Counted from the first letter of the stretch, positions 8,923-17,525 are shown. The stretch: DNA of 64,000 nt from Mycobacterium paraense (GCF_002101815.1 NZ_LQPM01000030.1:214573-278572), one strand, 5' to 3'. A program made the numbers and translations. The notes: generated by a model from the sequence alone, not told the origin.

Positions 8923-9950
8923 CGCAAAGGCGCGTAGGCGAACTCGCGCAATCCCTCCAGCGGGTCGACGGCGGCCCGGAAGCCCAGCACCTCGGCGGCG
9001 CGGGTGGGATCGGCGACGATGTGGCGCACGTCCCCGCTGCGGTACTGCCCGGTGACCACCGGGGACACCGAGCCGTCCCGGGCGTCACACAGCGCGCTGG
9101 CGACCTCGAGGATCGAGATCGGCCGCCCGGAGCAGACATTGAACGCCGAGAAGCCCTCGGCGTTGCAGGCCGCCGCGGCGAGGTTGGCGGCGGCGACGTC
9201 GTCGACGTGCACGAAATCGCGCATCTGGCCGCCGTCCTCGAAAACCCTTGGCGGCTCGCCCTTTTCCAGCGATGAGCGGAAGATCGCGGCCACGCCGGAA
9301 TACGGGGTGTCGCGCGGCATGCCGGGGCCGTAGACGTTGTGGTAGCGCAGCGCCACCACCGAGCCGCCCGTCGCCTCCGCCCACGCCAGGGCGTAATGCT
9401 CCTGCGCGGTCTTGCTGGCCGCGTACAGGCTGCGCGGCCGCAGGGCGGCGTCCTCGCCGACCAGCCGCCACGTCGCGTCGAGTCCGCAAACGGGACAGCG
9501 GTTTTCGAAGACCCCGGCGTCGAGGTCCGCGCGCCGCCGCGGCGGCGGGTCGACGAGCCCATGGTCCGGGCAGGCGTACTGGCCCGGCCCGTAGACGACC
9601 ATCGACGACGCCAGCACCAACCGGCGCACCCCGGCGGCGAACATCCGCGCCAGCAACACCGTGGTCGCGAAGTCGTTGTGGCCGCCGTAGGCCGGCGCGT
9701 CGGCGGCGTCGACGCCGGCGCCCACCATCGCCGCCTGATGGCAGACGAGGTCCACCCCGTCCAACAGCGGGGCCAGCGCGTCGCCGTCGCGGACGTCCAC
9801 CCGCCGGCAGCCCTGGGGCAGCACGGCATTCGGGCCGTGCGCGGCGGGCAGCAGGACGTCGACGGCGACCACATCGTGGCCCGCCGCGCGCAGCGCCGCG
9901 TCCACCCGCGACCCGATGAAGCCGGCCGCACCGGTCAGCAGCACCCTCAT
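8919..9950 (-). CDS. galE3: NAD-dependent epimerase/dehydratase, extended SDR with Cys-rich insert
   Basis: A 343-residue extended SDR: Rossmann motif TGAAGFIG at residues 6-13, active-site Tyr176 and Lys180 (SLYAASK), substrate region RYHNVYGPGMPRDTPYSGV. It probably acts on a nucleotide sugar; the exact sugar cannot be read from the sequence. Unusual for the family, residues 127-155 carry CPDH and CPVCG pairs that look like a zinc-ribbon insert. ATG 9950 overlaps the TGA of the upstream phosphorylase gene (ATGA), fixing the start and implying coupling. Called galE3 after M. tuberculosis Rv0536. Confidence 0.9.
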   Translation of the reverse strand: MRVLLTGAAGFIGSRVDAALRAAGHDVVAVDVLLPAAHGPNAVLPQGCRRVDVRDGDALAPLLDGVDLVCHQAAMVGAGVDAADAPAYGGHNDFATTVLLARMFAAGVRRLVLASSMVVYGPGQYACPDHGLVDPPPRRRADLDAGVFENRCPVCGLDATWRLVGEDAALRPRSLYAASKTAQEHYALAWAEATGGSVVALRYHNVYGPGMPRDTPYSGVAAIFRSSLEKGEPPRVFEDGGQMRDFVHVDDVAAANLAAAACNAEGFSAFNVCSGRPISILEVASALCDARDGSVSPVVTGQYRSGDVRHIVADPTRAAEVLGFRAAVDPLEGLREFAYAPLR

Positions 9951-10741
9951 GGCAGCTCCACCGGCAGGGTGACGCCGGTGTGCGGCTGGCAGTGGGTGCA
10001 GGTCTGCTCGACGGCGACCCGGTGGATGGCCGCGCGCACCAGCTCCTTGAAAAGCCCCATGTTCCGTTCGAATTGGGCGAACACGTCGACGGCCTTCACC
10101 CCCTCGCCGGCCGTGATCCCGGCGTCCAGGTCGGTCACCAAAGCGATTGCCGCGTAACATATTTCGAGTTCGCGGGCCAGCACCGCCTCCGGGTAGCCGG
10201 TCATGTTGACCAGGCTGAACCCGGCCGAGGCGAACCACCGGCTTTCGGCCCGGGTGGAAAATCGCGGGCCCTGGATCACCACCATGGTGCCGCCGTCGAC
10301 CACGTCGGGCAGGCCGGTGGCCGCGGCCCGCAGGATCGGGCAGTACGGATCGGCGAAGTCGACGTGGACGGCGCCCGAGTCGAAGTAGGTGTCGGCCCGG
10401 CCGCTGGTGCGATCGACCAGCTGGTCGGGCACCACCACCGCGCCCGGGCCGTTGTCGGGGTTCAGGCTGCCGACGGCGCACGGGCCGAAGACCCGCCGCA
10501 CGCCGAGCTTGCGCAGCGCCCACATGTTCGCCCGGTAGGGCACGGTGTGCGCCGAGAATTGGTGCGTCGCGCCGTGCCGGGGCAGAAAGGCGACCTCGTG
10601 GTCGCCGATGGCGCCCACCGTGACCGGCGCGCTCGGCGGGCCGTAGGGCGTGTCGACGTCGATGGTGCGGACCGACGATTCGAAGAACGTGTAGAAGCCG
10701 CTGCCGCCGATGACTCCGAGCATCCGCCCATTGTGGTGCAT
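9947..10741 (-). CDS. mtnP: S-methyl-5'-thioadenosine phosphorylase / purine nucleoside phosphorylase (Rv0535-like)
   Basis: A 264-residue PNP/MTAP-family phosphorylase that splits 5'-methylthioadenosine to adenine and methylthioribose-1-phosphate in methionine salvage. Motifs: LGVIGGSGFYTF at the N-terminus, the phosphate/ribose region FLPRHGATHQFSAHTVPYRAN, VVVIQGPRFSTRAE and NMTGYPEAVLARE. An unusual C-terminal TCTHCQPH holds a CxxC pair. ATG 10741 matches the length of the M. tuberculosis protein; ATG 10723 is the alternative. The gene diverges from menA with only 16 bp between starts. Confidence 0.9.
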   Translation of the reverse strand: MHHNGRMLGVIGGSGFYTFFESSVRTIDVDTPYGPPSAPVTVGAIGDHEVAFLPRHGATHQFSAHTVPYRANMWALRKLGVRRVFGPCAVGSLNPDNGPGAVVVPDQLVDRTSGRADTYFDSGAVHVDFADPYCPILRAAATGLPDVVDGGTMVVIQGPRFSTRAESRWFASAGFSLVNMTGYPEAVLARELEICYAAIALVTDLDAGITAGEGVKAVDVFAQFERNMGLFKELVRAAIHRVAVEQTCTHCQPHTGVTLPVELP

Positions 10742-10756
10742 AGGGCAGGATGCCCT
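10742..10756. promoter_or_regulatory. Inverted repeat between divergent mtnP and menA starts
   Basis: Perfect six-base arms AGGGCA/TGCCCT with a 3-base spacer fill nearly the whole gap between the two start codons. It could be an operator or simply overlap the menA ribosome-binding site (AGGA). Each gene's promoter must lie inside the other's coding region or in this gap. Confidence 0.4.
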
Positions 10757-10757
10757 G

Positions 10758-11630
10758 GTGGCCAGTTTCGCGCAGTGGGTCGAAGGCGCCCGGCCCCGGA
10801 CGCTGCCCAACGCGGTGGCGCCGGTGGTGGCGGGCACGGGCGCGGCCGCCTGGCTGGGCTCCGCGGTGTGGTGGAAGGCGCTGCTGGCGCTGGTCGTCGC
10901 GCTGGCACTGATCGTCGGCGTCAACTACGCCAACGACTACTCCGACGGGATCCGCGGCACCGACGACGACCGGGCCGGCCCGGTGCGGCTGGTGGGCTCG
11001 CGGCTGGCCACCCCGCGCTCGGTGCTGGCCGCGGCCGTCACGAGCCTGTCGGTGGGCGCGGCGGCCGGGCTGGTGCTGGCACTGCTGAGCGCGCCGTGGC
11101 TGATCGCCGTCGGCGCCGCCTGTATCGCCGGGGCGTGGCTCTACACCGGCGGGTCAAAACCCTACGGCTACGCGGGTTTTGGCGAGGTCGCGGTGTTCGT
11201 GTTCTTCGGGCTGGTCGCCGTGCTGGGCACCCAGTACACCCAGGCGCTGCGGGTGGACTGGGTCGGGCTGGTGTCGGCGGTGTCGATCGGGGCGCTGTCG
11301 TCGTCGGTGCTGGTGGCCAACAACCTGCGCGACATCCCGACCGACGCGCAGTCCCGGAAGATGACCCTGGCGGTGCGGCTGGGCGACGCCCGCACCCGGG
11401 TCCTCTACCAGGCGCTGCTGGCCACCGGCGCGGTCGCGACCCTGGCGCTCATGGCGGCGACCCCCTGGTGCGCCGTGGGATTCCTGGCGACGCCGCTGGC
11501 GTTGCGCGCGGTGGCGCCGGTGCGCTCGCGCCGCGGCGGGCGCGACCTGATCCCCGTGCTGCGCGACACCGGGCTGGCGATGGTCGTGTGGGCGATCGCG
11601 GTGGCGGCGGCGCTGGCGCTGGCCCGCTGA
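10758..11630 (+). CDS. menA: 1,4-Dihydroxy-2-naphthoate octaprenyltransferase
   Basis: Integral membrane prenyltransferase of the UbiA family; joins a polyprenyl chain to 1,4-dihydroxy-2-naphthoate with loss of CO2, making demethylmenaquinone. The 290-residue protein has about eight or nine hydrophobic segments, the first Asp-rich motif NYANDYSDGIRGTDDDR (about residues 55-71) and the second region NNLRDIPTDAQSRKMTLAVRLG (partly NLRDIPTD). Start GTG 10758 gives the N-terminus ASFAQWVEGARPRTLPNA shared by mycobacterial MenA. MenA is essential in mycobacteria because menaquinone is the only quinone. Confidence 0.95.
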   Translation: MASFAQWVEGARPRTLPNAVAPVVAGTGAAAWLGSAVWWKALLALVVALALIVGVNYANDYSDGIRGTDDDRAGPVRLVGSRLATPRSVLAAAVTSLSVGAAAGLVLALLSAPWLIAVGAACIAGAWLYTGGSKPYGYAGFGEVAVFVFFGLVAVLGTQYTQALRVDWVGLVSAVSIGALSSSVLVANNLRDIPTDAQSRKMTLAVRLGDARTRVLYQALLATGAVATLALMAATPWCAVGFLATPLALRAVAPVRSRRGGRDLIPVLRDTGLAMVVWAIAVAAALALAR

Positions 11631-11645
11631 CCGCACGCGGCGAAG

Positions 11646-11999
11646 CTAGGCCTCGGGCTGCTCCGGTCCGTCTTCCGGTACGGGCTCCCCGCGCAGCCGG
11701 GCCTGCAGCTGTTCGCGTTCCCGGCGCCGGCGCTCGCCGGCGACCGCCAGCCCGGCGGTGGCGCGCCGGCGCAGCGGGCCGAACAGCCAGATGCCCAGCG
11801 GCATCCCGATGATCAGAGCGAACAGCACCGCGACCACGACGGGGAACTGGGTGACCCCCAGCAACCGCGCGATCCCGTAGATCGCGCCGCTGAGCGCGGC
11901 GACGAGCGCCAACCGCGCCACCGCGTACAGCAACACGTCGGCCCATACGCGATTGCGTGACCGCTCCCCAGTGCTGTTGTCGCTAGGCCCTTCTGACAC
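11646..11999 (-). CDS. DUF4229 family membrane protein (Rv0531-like)
   Basis: A 117-residue protein with two membrane helices (about residues 22-42 and 45-70) and a charged, Arg/Glu-rich C-terminal helix likely to be coiled coil (RRREREQLQARLRGE). The fold pattern matches the actinobacterial DUF4229 family. GTG 11999 is chosen because it fits the family length; in-frame starts lie further upstream but would overlap the divergent small gene. Function unknown. Confidence 0.75.
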   Translation of the reverse strand: MSEGPSDNSTGERSRNRVWADVLLYAVARLALVAALSGAIYGIARLLGVTQFPVVVAVLFALIIGMPLGIWLFGPLRRRATAGLAVAGERRRREREQLQARLRGEPVPEDGPEQPEA

Positions 12000-12021
12000 A
12001 AGCTCGAGCCTACGGCGCGGG

Positions 12022-12045
12022 TATATTCGCTCCAAGGAGGTGTTG
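12022..12045 (+). promoter_or_regulatory. -10-like TATATT and strong ribosome-binding site for a 53-codon gene
   Basis: TATATT at 12022-12027 fits the mycobacterial -10 consensus (TANNNT), followed by CCAAGGAGG at 12033-12041, with the GTG at 12047. No convincing -35 is seen. The short leader supports expression of the small gene that follows. Confidence 0.6.
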
Positions 12046-12046
12046 A

Positions 12047-12208
12047 GTGCTCTACCTGCTGCTCGTCCTGATCCTGGGGACGCTGATCTACGTTGGCTGG
12101 CGCGCGGCGCGGTCACAGGCCCACCGACCCAAGACGCGCGTCATCGGACCCGACGACGATCCGGACTTTTTGCGGCGGCTAGGTCACGGGGACAACAACC
12201 CCCGCTAA
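12047..12208 (+). CDS. 53-residue single-helix membrane protein (Rv0530A-like)
   Basis: GTG start after AAGGAGG, 53 codons, TAA stop. Residues 2-18 form a hydrophobic helix (LYLLLVLILGTLIYVGW), followed by a basic segment and a conserved-looking acidic/charged end (RVIGPDDDPDFLRRLGHG). The strong ribosome-binding site, -10 box and fit to a small protein I recall at the same place in M. tuberculosis support a real gene. Its last bases overlap the stop of the convergent ATPase gene. Function unknown. Confidence 0.85.
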   Translation: MLYLLLVLILGTLIYVGWRAARSQAHRPKTRVIGPDDDPDFLRRLGHGDNNPR

Positions 12209-13497
12209 GCCACTCCGGGGTTGCGCTGATCGCCGGGGAACCCATCGGCCACGACGGCCGCCAGCTCGGCGAGCGCCTCGCGGGTTCCGCGCCGCAACCG
12301 GTCCAGCTCGATCTCGGCGCCCTCTTCCAGGTGCGGGTCGAACGGGATCAGCCGCACCGCGCGGCAGCGCCGCGAGAAGTGATCGATCACCTTGTTCATG
12401 TCGACCTTGCCGGTGCGCGGCCGCACGGCGTTGATGACCGCGATCGAGTTGCGGACCAGCTCCTGGTGCCCGTGCGCGTCCAGCCAGTCCAGCGTGGCCG
12501 AGGCGCTGCGCGCGCCGTCGATGGACCCCGACGCCACCACCAGCAACACGTCGGCCTTGTCCAGCACCGACGACATCACCGAGTGCAGCAGCCCCGGGCC
12601 GCAGTCCGTGAGCACCAGGCCGTAGAACCGCTCCAGGATGTCCAGGACGCGGGCGTAGTCGTCGGCGCTGAAGGCCTCGGAGATGGCCGGGTCGGTTTCC
12701 GACGCCAGCACCTCCAGCCCGCTCGGGCCCTTCGACGTGTAGCGGCGCACGTCGCTGTAGCGCTCGACGGTCCCGGCGTCGTGCAGCAGCTGACGCACCG
12801 TCGCCGCCGTCTCCAGCGGGATCTTCTGGCTCAGGGTGCCGCGGTCGGGGTTGGCGTCGACGGCCACCACCCGGTCGCCGCGGATGGAGGCGAACGTCGA
12901 CCCCAGCGTCGCGGTGATCGTGGTCTTGCCGACGCCGCCCTTCAGCGACAGCAGCGCCACCCGGTAGCAGCCCCGCAGGGGCCGGTTGACCTGGGCCACC
13001 AGGTTGTTATGGCGCAGGGCGCGCGGGCTCTCGCCGAGGTTGATCAGGTGACCGGACAGGTCGTAGACCAGCCGGCGCCAGCCCTCCGACGGCGGCGGCT
13101 TGACCGGCCGCAACAGCATCCCGGTGGACAGCTCCGGGTACGGCGTGTGCGGCAGGTGCTCGGGCCGGTACGGAGGCGCCTGGGCCTCCGCCGGCGGCGC
13201 CTCGGCGGGCCCGTTGTAGTAGGCGCCGTAGGCGGTCGGGTCGACGCGCGGGATGCCGGTGACCGGTGTGGAATCCCAGGGCGGCATCCCGCCGCGGGCG
13301 GGCGCGGGCCCCGCTGCCGTGGAGGCCGCCTCCCGCCGCTCGGCCGGGGGGACCCGCCGCTCGGTGCGGAACCCGGCGAAGGCGCGGGTGGGCGCGTCGC
13401 CCGAGTCCGCCGCCGGTTCAGTGGATTGCTGCGCCGGGGGCAGCTCCGTCGTCTGCGGCTCGGGCGCGCCCACGCCCGTCGTTGGATGGTCGGACAC
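12205..13497 (-). CDS. MinD/ParA-family P-loop ATPase with Pro-rich N-terminus (Rv0530-like)
   Basis: About 430 residues. The first 160 are low-complexity, Pro/Ala/Glu-rich; then comes a SIMIBI ATPase domain with deviant Walker A LKGGVGKTTITATLG, DANPDRG and the Walker-B-like VLTDCGPGLLHSV. This matches ATPases of the MinD/EspI-like group in mycobacteria. GTG 13497 has AAGGGGGA at proper distance; GTG 13503 is two codons upstream but almost touches that site. It is the last gene of the cytochrome c assembly set, separated by 44 bp from ccsA, pointing the same way. A role in positioning a membrane complex is possible but unproven. Confidence 0.85.
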   Translation of the reverse strand: MSDHPTTGVGAPEPQTTELPPAQQSTEPAADSGDAPTRAFAGFRTERRVPPAERREAASTAAGPAPARGGMPPWDSTPVTGIPRVDPTAYGAYYNGPAEAPPAEAQAPPYRPEHLPHTPYPELSTGMLLRPVKPPPSEGWRRLVYDLSGHLINLGESPRALRHNNLVAQVNRPLRGCYRVALLSLKGGVGKTTITATLGSTFASIRGDRVVAVDANPDRGTLSQKIPLETAATVRQLLHDAGTVERYSDVRRYTSKGPSGLEVLASETDPAISEAFSADDYARVLDILERFYGLVLTDCGPGLLHSVMSSVLDKADVLLVVASGSIDGARSASATLDWLDAHGHQELVRNSIAVINAVRPRTGKVDMNKVIDHFSRRCRAVRLIPFDPHLEEGAEIELDRLRRGTREALAELAAVVADGFPGDQRNPGVA

Positions 13498-13541
13498 CTG
13501 CACTCCCCCTTGTTGCGATTATCTGGGTCGGTTGCTGTCTG

Positions 13542-14525
13542 TCAGCCCACGCCCGCATACGAATGCAGGCCCACGGTGACCAGGTTAACGAAGAACAGAT
13601 TGAAGACCATGGCGACGAAACCCACGACGTTGATCCACGCCGCCTTCCTATCGCGCCATCCCGCCGTCGACCTGGCATGCAGATACGCGGCGTATACCAC
13701 CCACGCGATAAACGAAACCGTCTCCTTGGGATCCCAGCCCCAGTACCGGCCCCAGGCTTCCTCGGCCCAGATGGCGCCGAAGATGACCCCGAACCCGAAC
13801 ACCGGAAACGCGAAGATCGTGGTGCGGTAGGCGACGCGGTCCAGGGTCTGCGCGTCGGGCAGGCGCTGCACCATCCGGGCCAGCGCGCTATCAGTGCCTT
13901 CCGGGTCTGGGTCCGCCCCTAGCCGCGACGTGCGCAGCAGGAACAGGATGCTGGAAATGCCGGCGACCATGAACACCCCGGAACCCAGGCTGACCACCGA
14001 CACGTGGATGGGCAGCCAGTAGGACTGCAGCGCGGGCATCACCGGCGCGGCGTTGGTGTAGAGCCAGCGGCCGGAGACGGTCAGCAGGATCAGCACCGGC
14101 ACCAGCAAGAACACCCACAGCGGGCGGTACTGCGGGCGGCGCAGCACGATCGCGCCGGCGACCAGGCCGCAGCAGCACGTCAGGTTGATGAACTCGTACA
14201 TGTTGCCCCACGGCGGCCGCATGGTCGCCAGGCCGCGCAGCGCGATGCAGACCAGCAGCAGGCCGATGCCGAGGTAGACCACCGCCAGCCCGGCCCGCCC
14301 GACGCGCTCGTCGAACGGGCGCTCGTCGGCGTCGGCCACGATGCCGGGCACCGCGCTGTCGGCGGCCACCGAGCCGGCCAACACGCGCCGGTCCACGCGG
14401 CGGCTGCCGGCGTAGGCCAACTCGAACGCCAGCAGCATCATGGCGACCACCAGGGCCACCACCGCCGAGGTGAACGCCCAGTCGGAGTAGCGCGCCAGCC
14501 CGATGTTGACGTGCAGGGTGTTCAT
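13542..14525 (-). CDS. ccsA: Cytochrome c biogenesis protein CcsA/ResC (System II)
   Basis: Membrane heme-handling subunit of the Ccs system that exports heme and ligates it to apocytochrome c outside the membrane. The 327-residue protein has about eight membrane helices and the tryptophan-rich WWD-type motif WGRYWGWDPKETVSFIAW (about residues 247-264), with candidate heme-ligand histidines in PIHVSVVSLG and YLHARS. Its ATG overlaps the resB TGA (ATGA). With resB, ccdA and the TlpA-like lipoprotein it forms a complete System II module. Confidence 0.95.
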   Translation of the reverse strand: MNTLHVNIGLARYSDWAFTSAVVALVVAMMLLAFELAYAGSRRVDRRVLAGSVAADSAVPGIVADADERPFDERVGRAGLAVVYLGIGLLLVCIALRGLATMRPPWGNMYEFINLTCCCGLVAGAIVLRRPQYRPLWVFLLVPVLILLTVSGRWLYTNAAPVMPALQSYWLPIHVSVVSLGSGVFMVAGISSILFLLRTSRLGADPDPEGTDSALARMVQRLPDAQTLDRVAYRTTIFAFPVFGFGVIFGAIWAEEAWGRYWGWDPKETVSFIAWVVYAAYLHARSTAGWRDRKAAWINVVGFVAMVFNLFFVNLVTVGLHSYAGVG

Positions 14526-16141
14526 GTGACGTCCACCTGAGAACTCCTTCTGGACGCGGCGGACTCGCCCAGCCCGTCCAGTGTTTGCCCGGTCAACCGC
14601 TCGAACTCGTCGCCCCACCCGGAGTTGTCGGTGCGCGCCAGCCCGCCCAGTTCGACGTTCACCGTACCGGCCACCTCGCCGCCGGCCGCGGTGAGCCTGA
14701 CCCACACCCGCCGGCGGCGCACCAGCAGCGACACCACCAGCCCCGCCATCATCGTGGCGGCGAAGACCAGCACCCACGTCTGGCCCGGGTCGTGGGAGAC
14801 CTGCAGGTTGACGAACGGCACCGCCCCGTCGAAGCGCACGACCGTGCCGGCGGCCGGCCCCTGGTCGAGCCGGACCTCCTGGCCGGCGCGCAGGTTGACC
14901 CGCTTCTCCTTGGTCAGCCGGCCCTGCTCGATCAGCCGGTGATCCAGCGAGAACAACGACTGGGGCCGCCCGGTGTCCAGGCCGGTGTCGCCGCGGTAGA
15001 TGTCGACGGCCACCGCGGGGGCGTTCAGCGCCGGGAAGCGCGACGACAGCAGCGTCCCGTCGAGTTGCTCGGTGGGCGCCAGCAGGCCCTGGATCGCGAT
15101 CTCGTGCTGGCGGCGCTCCGCCGCGTTGGGATAGCTGCCGGCGGGCGGGTCGATCCGCGCCACCCCCGAGCTGAGCAGCGTCTGCGGGTTGTCGGGCCGC
15201 CATTGCACGGTCGACGTGCGCGTCTGGCCGTCCGGGAAGGTCACGGTGAACGTGGGCGCATAGCCGTGGCCCTGCAGGTACACCCGGTCGCCGCCGACGC
15301 GCAGCGGGTGGTTGACCTCGAGCAGGTAATGCCGCCAGCTGTTCGCGGCCAGGTCCCTGCCGGCCTGGTAGTCGATGTCGGCGGCGAACGAGGTGGCCTG
15401 CCCGGACGGCAGGTAGTGGGCCTGGAAGTCGTTGACGCGGATGCAGATCGGGTGCAGCGACGTGCCGTCGACGGTGTTGCCGGCGCGGAACGAGTCGAAG
15501 GCGGCCGGCGAGGCCGAGCAGAAGCCGGGGCCGCCGTCGGCGATGACGATGACGTTGCCCTCGTAGCCGAAGAGCTTGCCGACGGCCACGGCGACCAGCA
15601 GGCCCAGCAACGAGAAGTGGAAGACGATGTTGCCGAACTCGCGCAGGTAGCCCTTCTCCGCCGAGACCTCGACGACTTCGCCCTCGTGCCGGATGGCCGT
15701 GCGCCAGCCACGCAGTCGGCCGGTGATCGTGTTCGCCAGGGCGTTGAGGTCGGCCGGGTCGCCGGCCACCTCGGCGCTGGCGTGCTTGGGCAGCCGGGAC
15801 AGGTTGCGCGGGGCGGGCACCGGGGTGGCGCGCAGGCTGCGCGCGTGCTCGATCATCCGCGGGGTCAGGCAGCCGACCAGCGAGACGAACAGCAGCACGT
15901 AGATGGCGGTGAACCAGAAGCTGGAGAACACGTCGAAGGCCTGCAGCCGGTTCAGCCAGGGTCCGATCACCCGATGGGTCGCCAGGTACTCGTCCACCTT
16001 GCCGGCGTTGAGGCTGCGCTGCGGCAGCAGCGCGCCCGGTATCGCGCCCAGCGCGAGCAGGAACAGCAGCACCAGCGCGGTGCCCATCGAGGTCAGCGCG
16101 CGCCAGGTGTTGCGGGCCCAGGCGGTGGCCTTCGCGATCAA
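14522..16141 (-). CDS. resB: Cytochrome c biogenesis protein ResB (System II)
   Basis: A 539-residue partner of CcsA. Three N-terminal membrane helices (about residues 17-37, 72-94 and 168-188; GNIVFHFSLLGLLVAVAVG), a large extracytoplasmic domain and one C-terminal helix near 440-460 (VLVFAATMMAGLVVSLLV) match ResB topology. The only credible start is TTG 16141, which overlaps the ccdA stop as TTGA; no ATG or GTG lies in frame nearby. That weak start with coupling would keep ResB tied to CcdA translation. Confidence 0.92.
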   Translation of the reverse strand: MIAKATAWARNTWRALTSMGTALVLLFLLALGAIPGALLPQRSLNAGKVDEYLATHRVIGPWLNRLQAFDVFSSFWFTAIYVLLFVSLVGCLTPRMIEHARSLRATPVPAPRNLSRLPKHASAEVAGDPADLNALANTITGRLRGWRTAIRHEGEVVEVSAEKGYLREFGNIVFHFSLLGLLVAVAVGKLFGYEGNVIVIADGGPGFCSASPAAFDSFRAGNTVDGTSLHPICIRVNDFQAHYLPSGQATSFAADIDYQAGRDLAANSWRHYLLEVNHPLRVGGDRVYLQGHGYAPTFTVTFPDGQTRTSTVQWRPDNPQTLLSSGVARIDPPAGSYPNAAERRQHEIAIQGLLAPTEQLDGTLLSSRFPALNAPAVAVDIYRGDTGLDTGRPQSLFSLDHRLIEQGRLTKEKRVNLRAGQEVRLDQGPAAGTVVRFDGAVPFVNLQVSHDPGQTWVLVFAATMMAGLVVSLLVRRRRVWVRLTAAGGEVAGTVNVELGGLARTDNSGWGDEFERLTGQTLDGLGESAASRRSSQVDVT

Positions 16142-16929
16142 ATCGGCAGCCTCACGTCGGACACGAACGCGTCGCGCAGCCAGGAGATGAAGTCGTTCCA
16201 CACGCCGGTCACCAGCAGGGCGCCGACGGCGATCAGCAGCGCGCCGCCGAAGACCTGGATGGCCCGGGTGTGCCGCCGCAGCCAGCCCAGCGCCCCCACC
16301 GCCCCCGCCGAGCCGAACGCCAGCAGCACGAACGGGATGCCCAGCCCCAGGCAGTAGGCGATCACCAACGCGACGCCGCGCGCGACGTTCGCGCCGTCGG
16401 TGGCCGAGGCGACGGTGATCACCCCGGTCAGCGTCGGCCCCAGGCACGGGGTCCAGCCCAGCGCGAACACCGCGCCCAGCACCGGCGCGCCGGCGACCGT
16501 CGTCAGCTGCCGCGGGCTGAACCGGGCCTGGCGCTGCAGCGCCGGAATCAGGCCCACGAACACCAGCCCCATCACGATGGTCAGCACGCCGCCGGCCCGC
16601 TGCAGGGCCAGCTGGTTGGTGATCAGCGTGGTGGTCATGCCGAGCACCGCGACGGTGCCGAGCACGAACACCGCGGTGAACCCGGCGACGAACAAGGCCG
16701 CCGACCCGGCCACCCGCCACCGGGCCGACCTCGCGGGGCGCCAAAAGGCGGAGTGCGCGCCGGGGGGCGGCTGCTCGTCGACCCCGACGACCGCCGCCAG
16801 ATACGACAGGTAGCCCGGCACCAGCGGCACCACGCACGGCGAGGCGAACGACACCAGGCCCGCCAGCAGGCACGCCCCCAGCGCCAACAGCAGCGGGCCG
16901 GCGGCGGCGATGTGGGTGAAGCCGTTCAC
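16138..16929 (-). CDS. ccdA: Thiol:disulfide interchange protein CcdA
   Basis: Polytopic membrane protein (263 residues, about six helices) that carries reducing equivalents from cytoplasmic thioredoxin across the membrane to keep apocytochrome c cysteines reduced. The two redox cysteines are visible in FASPCVVPLVPGYLSYL (Cys32) and LGWTPCLGPTLTG (about Cys160). GTG 16929 overlaps the TGA of the thioredoxin-like gene upstream (GTGA), and the gene's own end overlaps resB. Confidence 0.95.
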   Translation of the reverse strand: MNGFTHIAAAGPLLLALGACLLAGLVSFASPCVVPLVPGYLSYLAAVVGVDEQPPPGAHSAFWRPARSARWRVAGSAALFVAGFTAVFVLGTVAVLGMTTTLITNQLALQRAGGVLTIVMGLVFVGLIPALQRQARFSPRQLTTVAGAPVLGAVFALGWTPCLGPTLTGVITVASATDGANVARGVALVIAYCLGLGIPFVLLAFGSAGAVGALGWLRRHTRAIQVFGGALLIAVGALLVTGVWNDFISWLRDAFVSDVRLPI

Positions 16930-17525
16930 TCCTTGGCCACCCGTTGCACCACGGGCTGCAGGTCAGAGGCGAGCAGCTCGCGCAGGAACACCGCCGCGAC
17001 CCGGTGCTGGCGGTCCAGCACCAGCGTGGACGGGATGACGGTGGTGGGGTACTTGCCGCCGAACGCGATCAGGGTCCGCATCGCCGGGTCGTAGAGGGAC
17101 GGGTAGCTGACGTGGTGGTCGTCGACGAAGTCCAGGGCGGCCTGGCGGTTGTTGTCCCGGACGTCGATGCCCAAAAACGCCACCCCGGCGGCGCGGGTGG
17201 CGTCATACACCTGCTGCAGCTGGCTGACCTCGGCGCGGCACGGCCCGCACCACTGCCCCCAGACGTTGATGACGACGACCTGGCCGGCGAAGTCGTCGAG
17301 CGATCGCGTGTGCGCCGGATCGGCCAGGTCGGGTCCCGACAGCGGTCCCGGGCGCCCGCGGCTGGCGGGCGGGTCGTAGTAGATGTCGGTCTTGCCGCCC
17401 GGCGACACGAATTCGAAGGTGCCGCCCTGGGCCACGGCGTCGCGACCGGTGCAGCCGGCCACCAGGGTCGTCAGCACGACCCCGGCCATCGCCAGCCGCC
17501 ACCCGGTTCCTGCGCCGCTCCTCAT
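16926..17525 (-). CDS. TlpA/ResA-like thiol-disulfide lipoprotein (Rv0526-like)
   Basis: Secreted, membrane-anchored thioredoxin-fold reductase, the likely partner of CcdA in cytochrome c assembly. With start ATG 17525 the protein has 199 residues, a signal peptide ending in lipobox LVAGC (Cys25), and the redox motif WGQWCGPC (Cys93, Cys96), then the cis-Pro loop VIPSTLVLD. ATG 17525 is chosen over an in-frame ATG at 17573 because GAGGGGGA lies eight bases before it. Both starts sit inside a MIRU-like element, so the N-terminus of this gene seems to have been set by that insertion. Confidence 0.9.
   Translation of the reverse strand: MRSGAGTGWRLAMAGVVLTTLVAGCTGRDAVAQGGTFEFVSPGGKTDIYYDPPASRGRPGPLSGPDLADPAHTRSLDDFAGQVVVINVWGQWCGPCRAEVSQLQQVYDATRAAGVAFLGIDVRDNNRQAALDFVDDHHVSYPSLYDPAMRTLIAFGGKYPTTVIPSTLVLDRQHRVAAVFLRELLASDLQPVVQRVAKE

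Noticed and set aside
14522..16873. ResB frame running on through the ccdA gene
   Set aside because: The extra 240 codons are an out-of-frame reading of ccdA; the TTGA overlap gives the natural ResB start.
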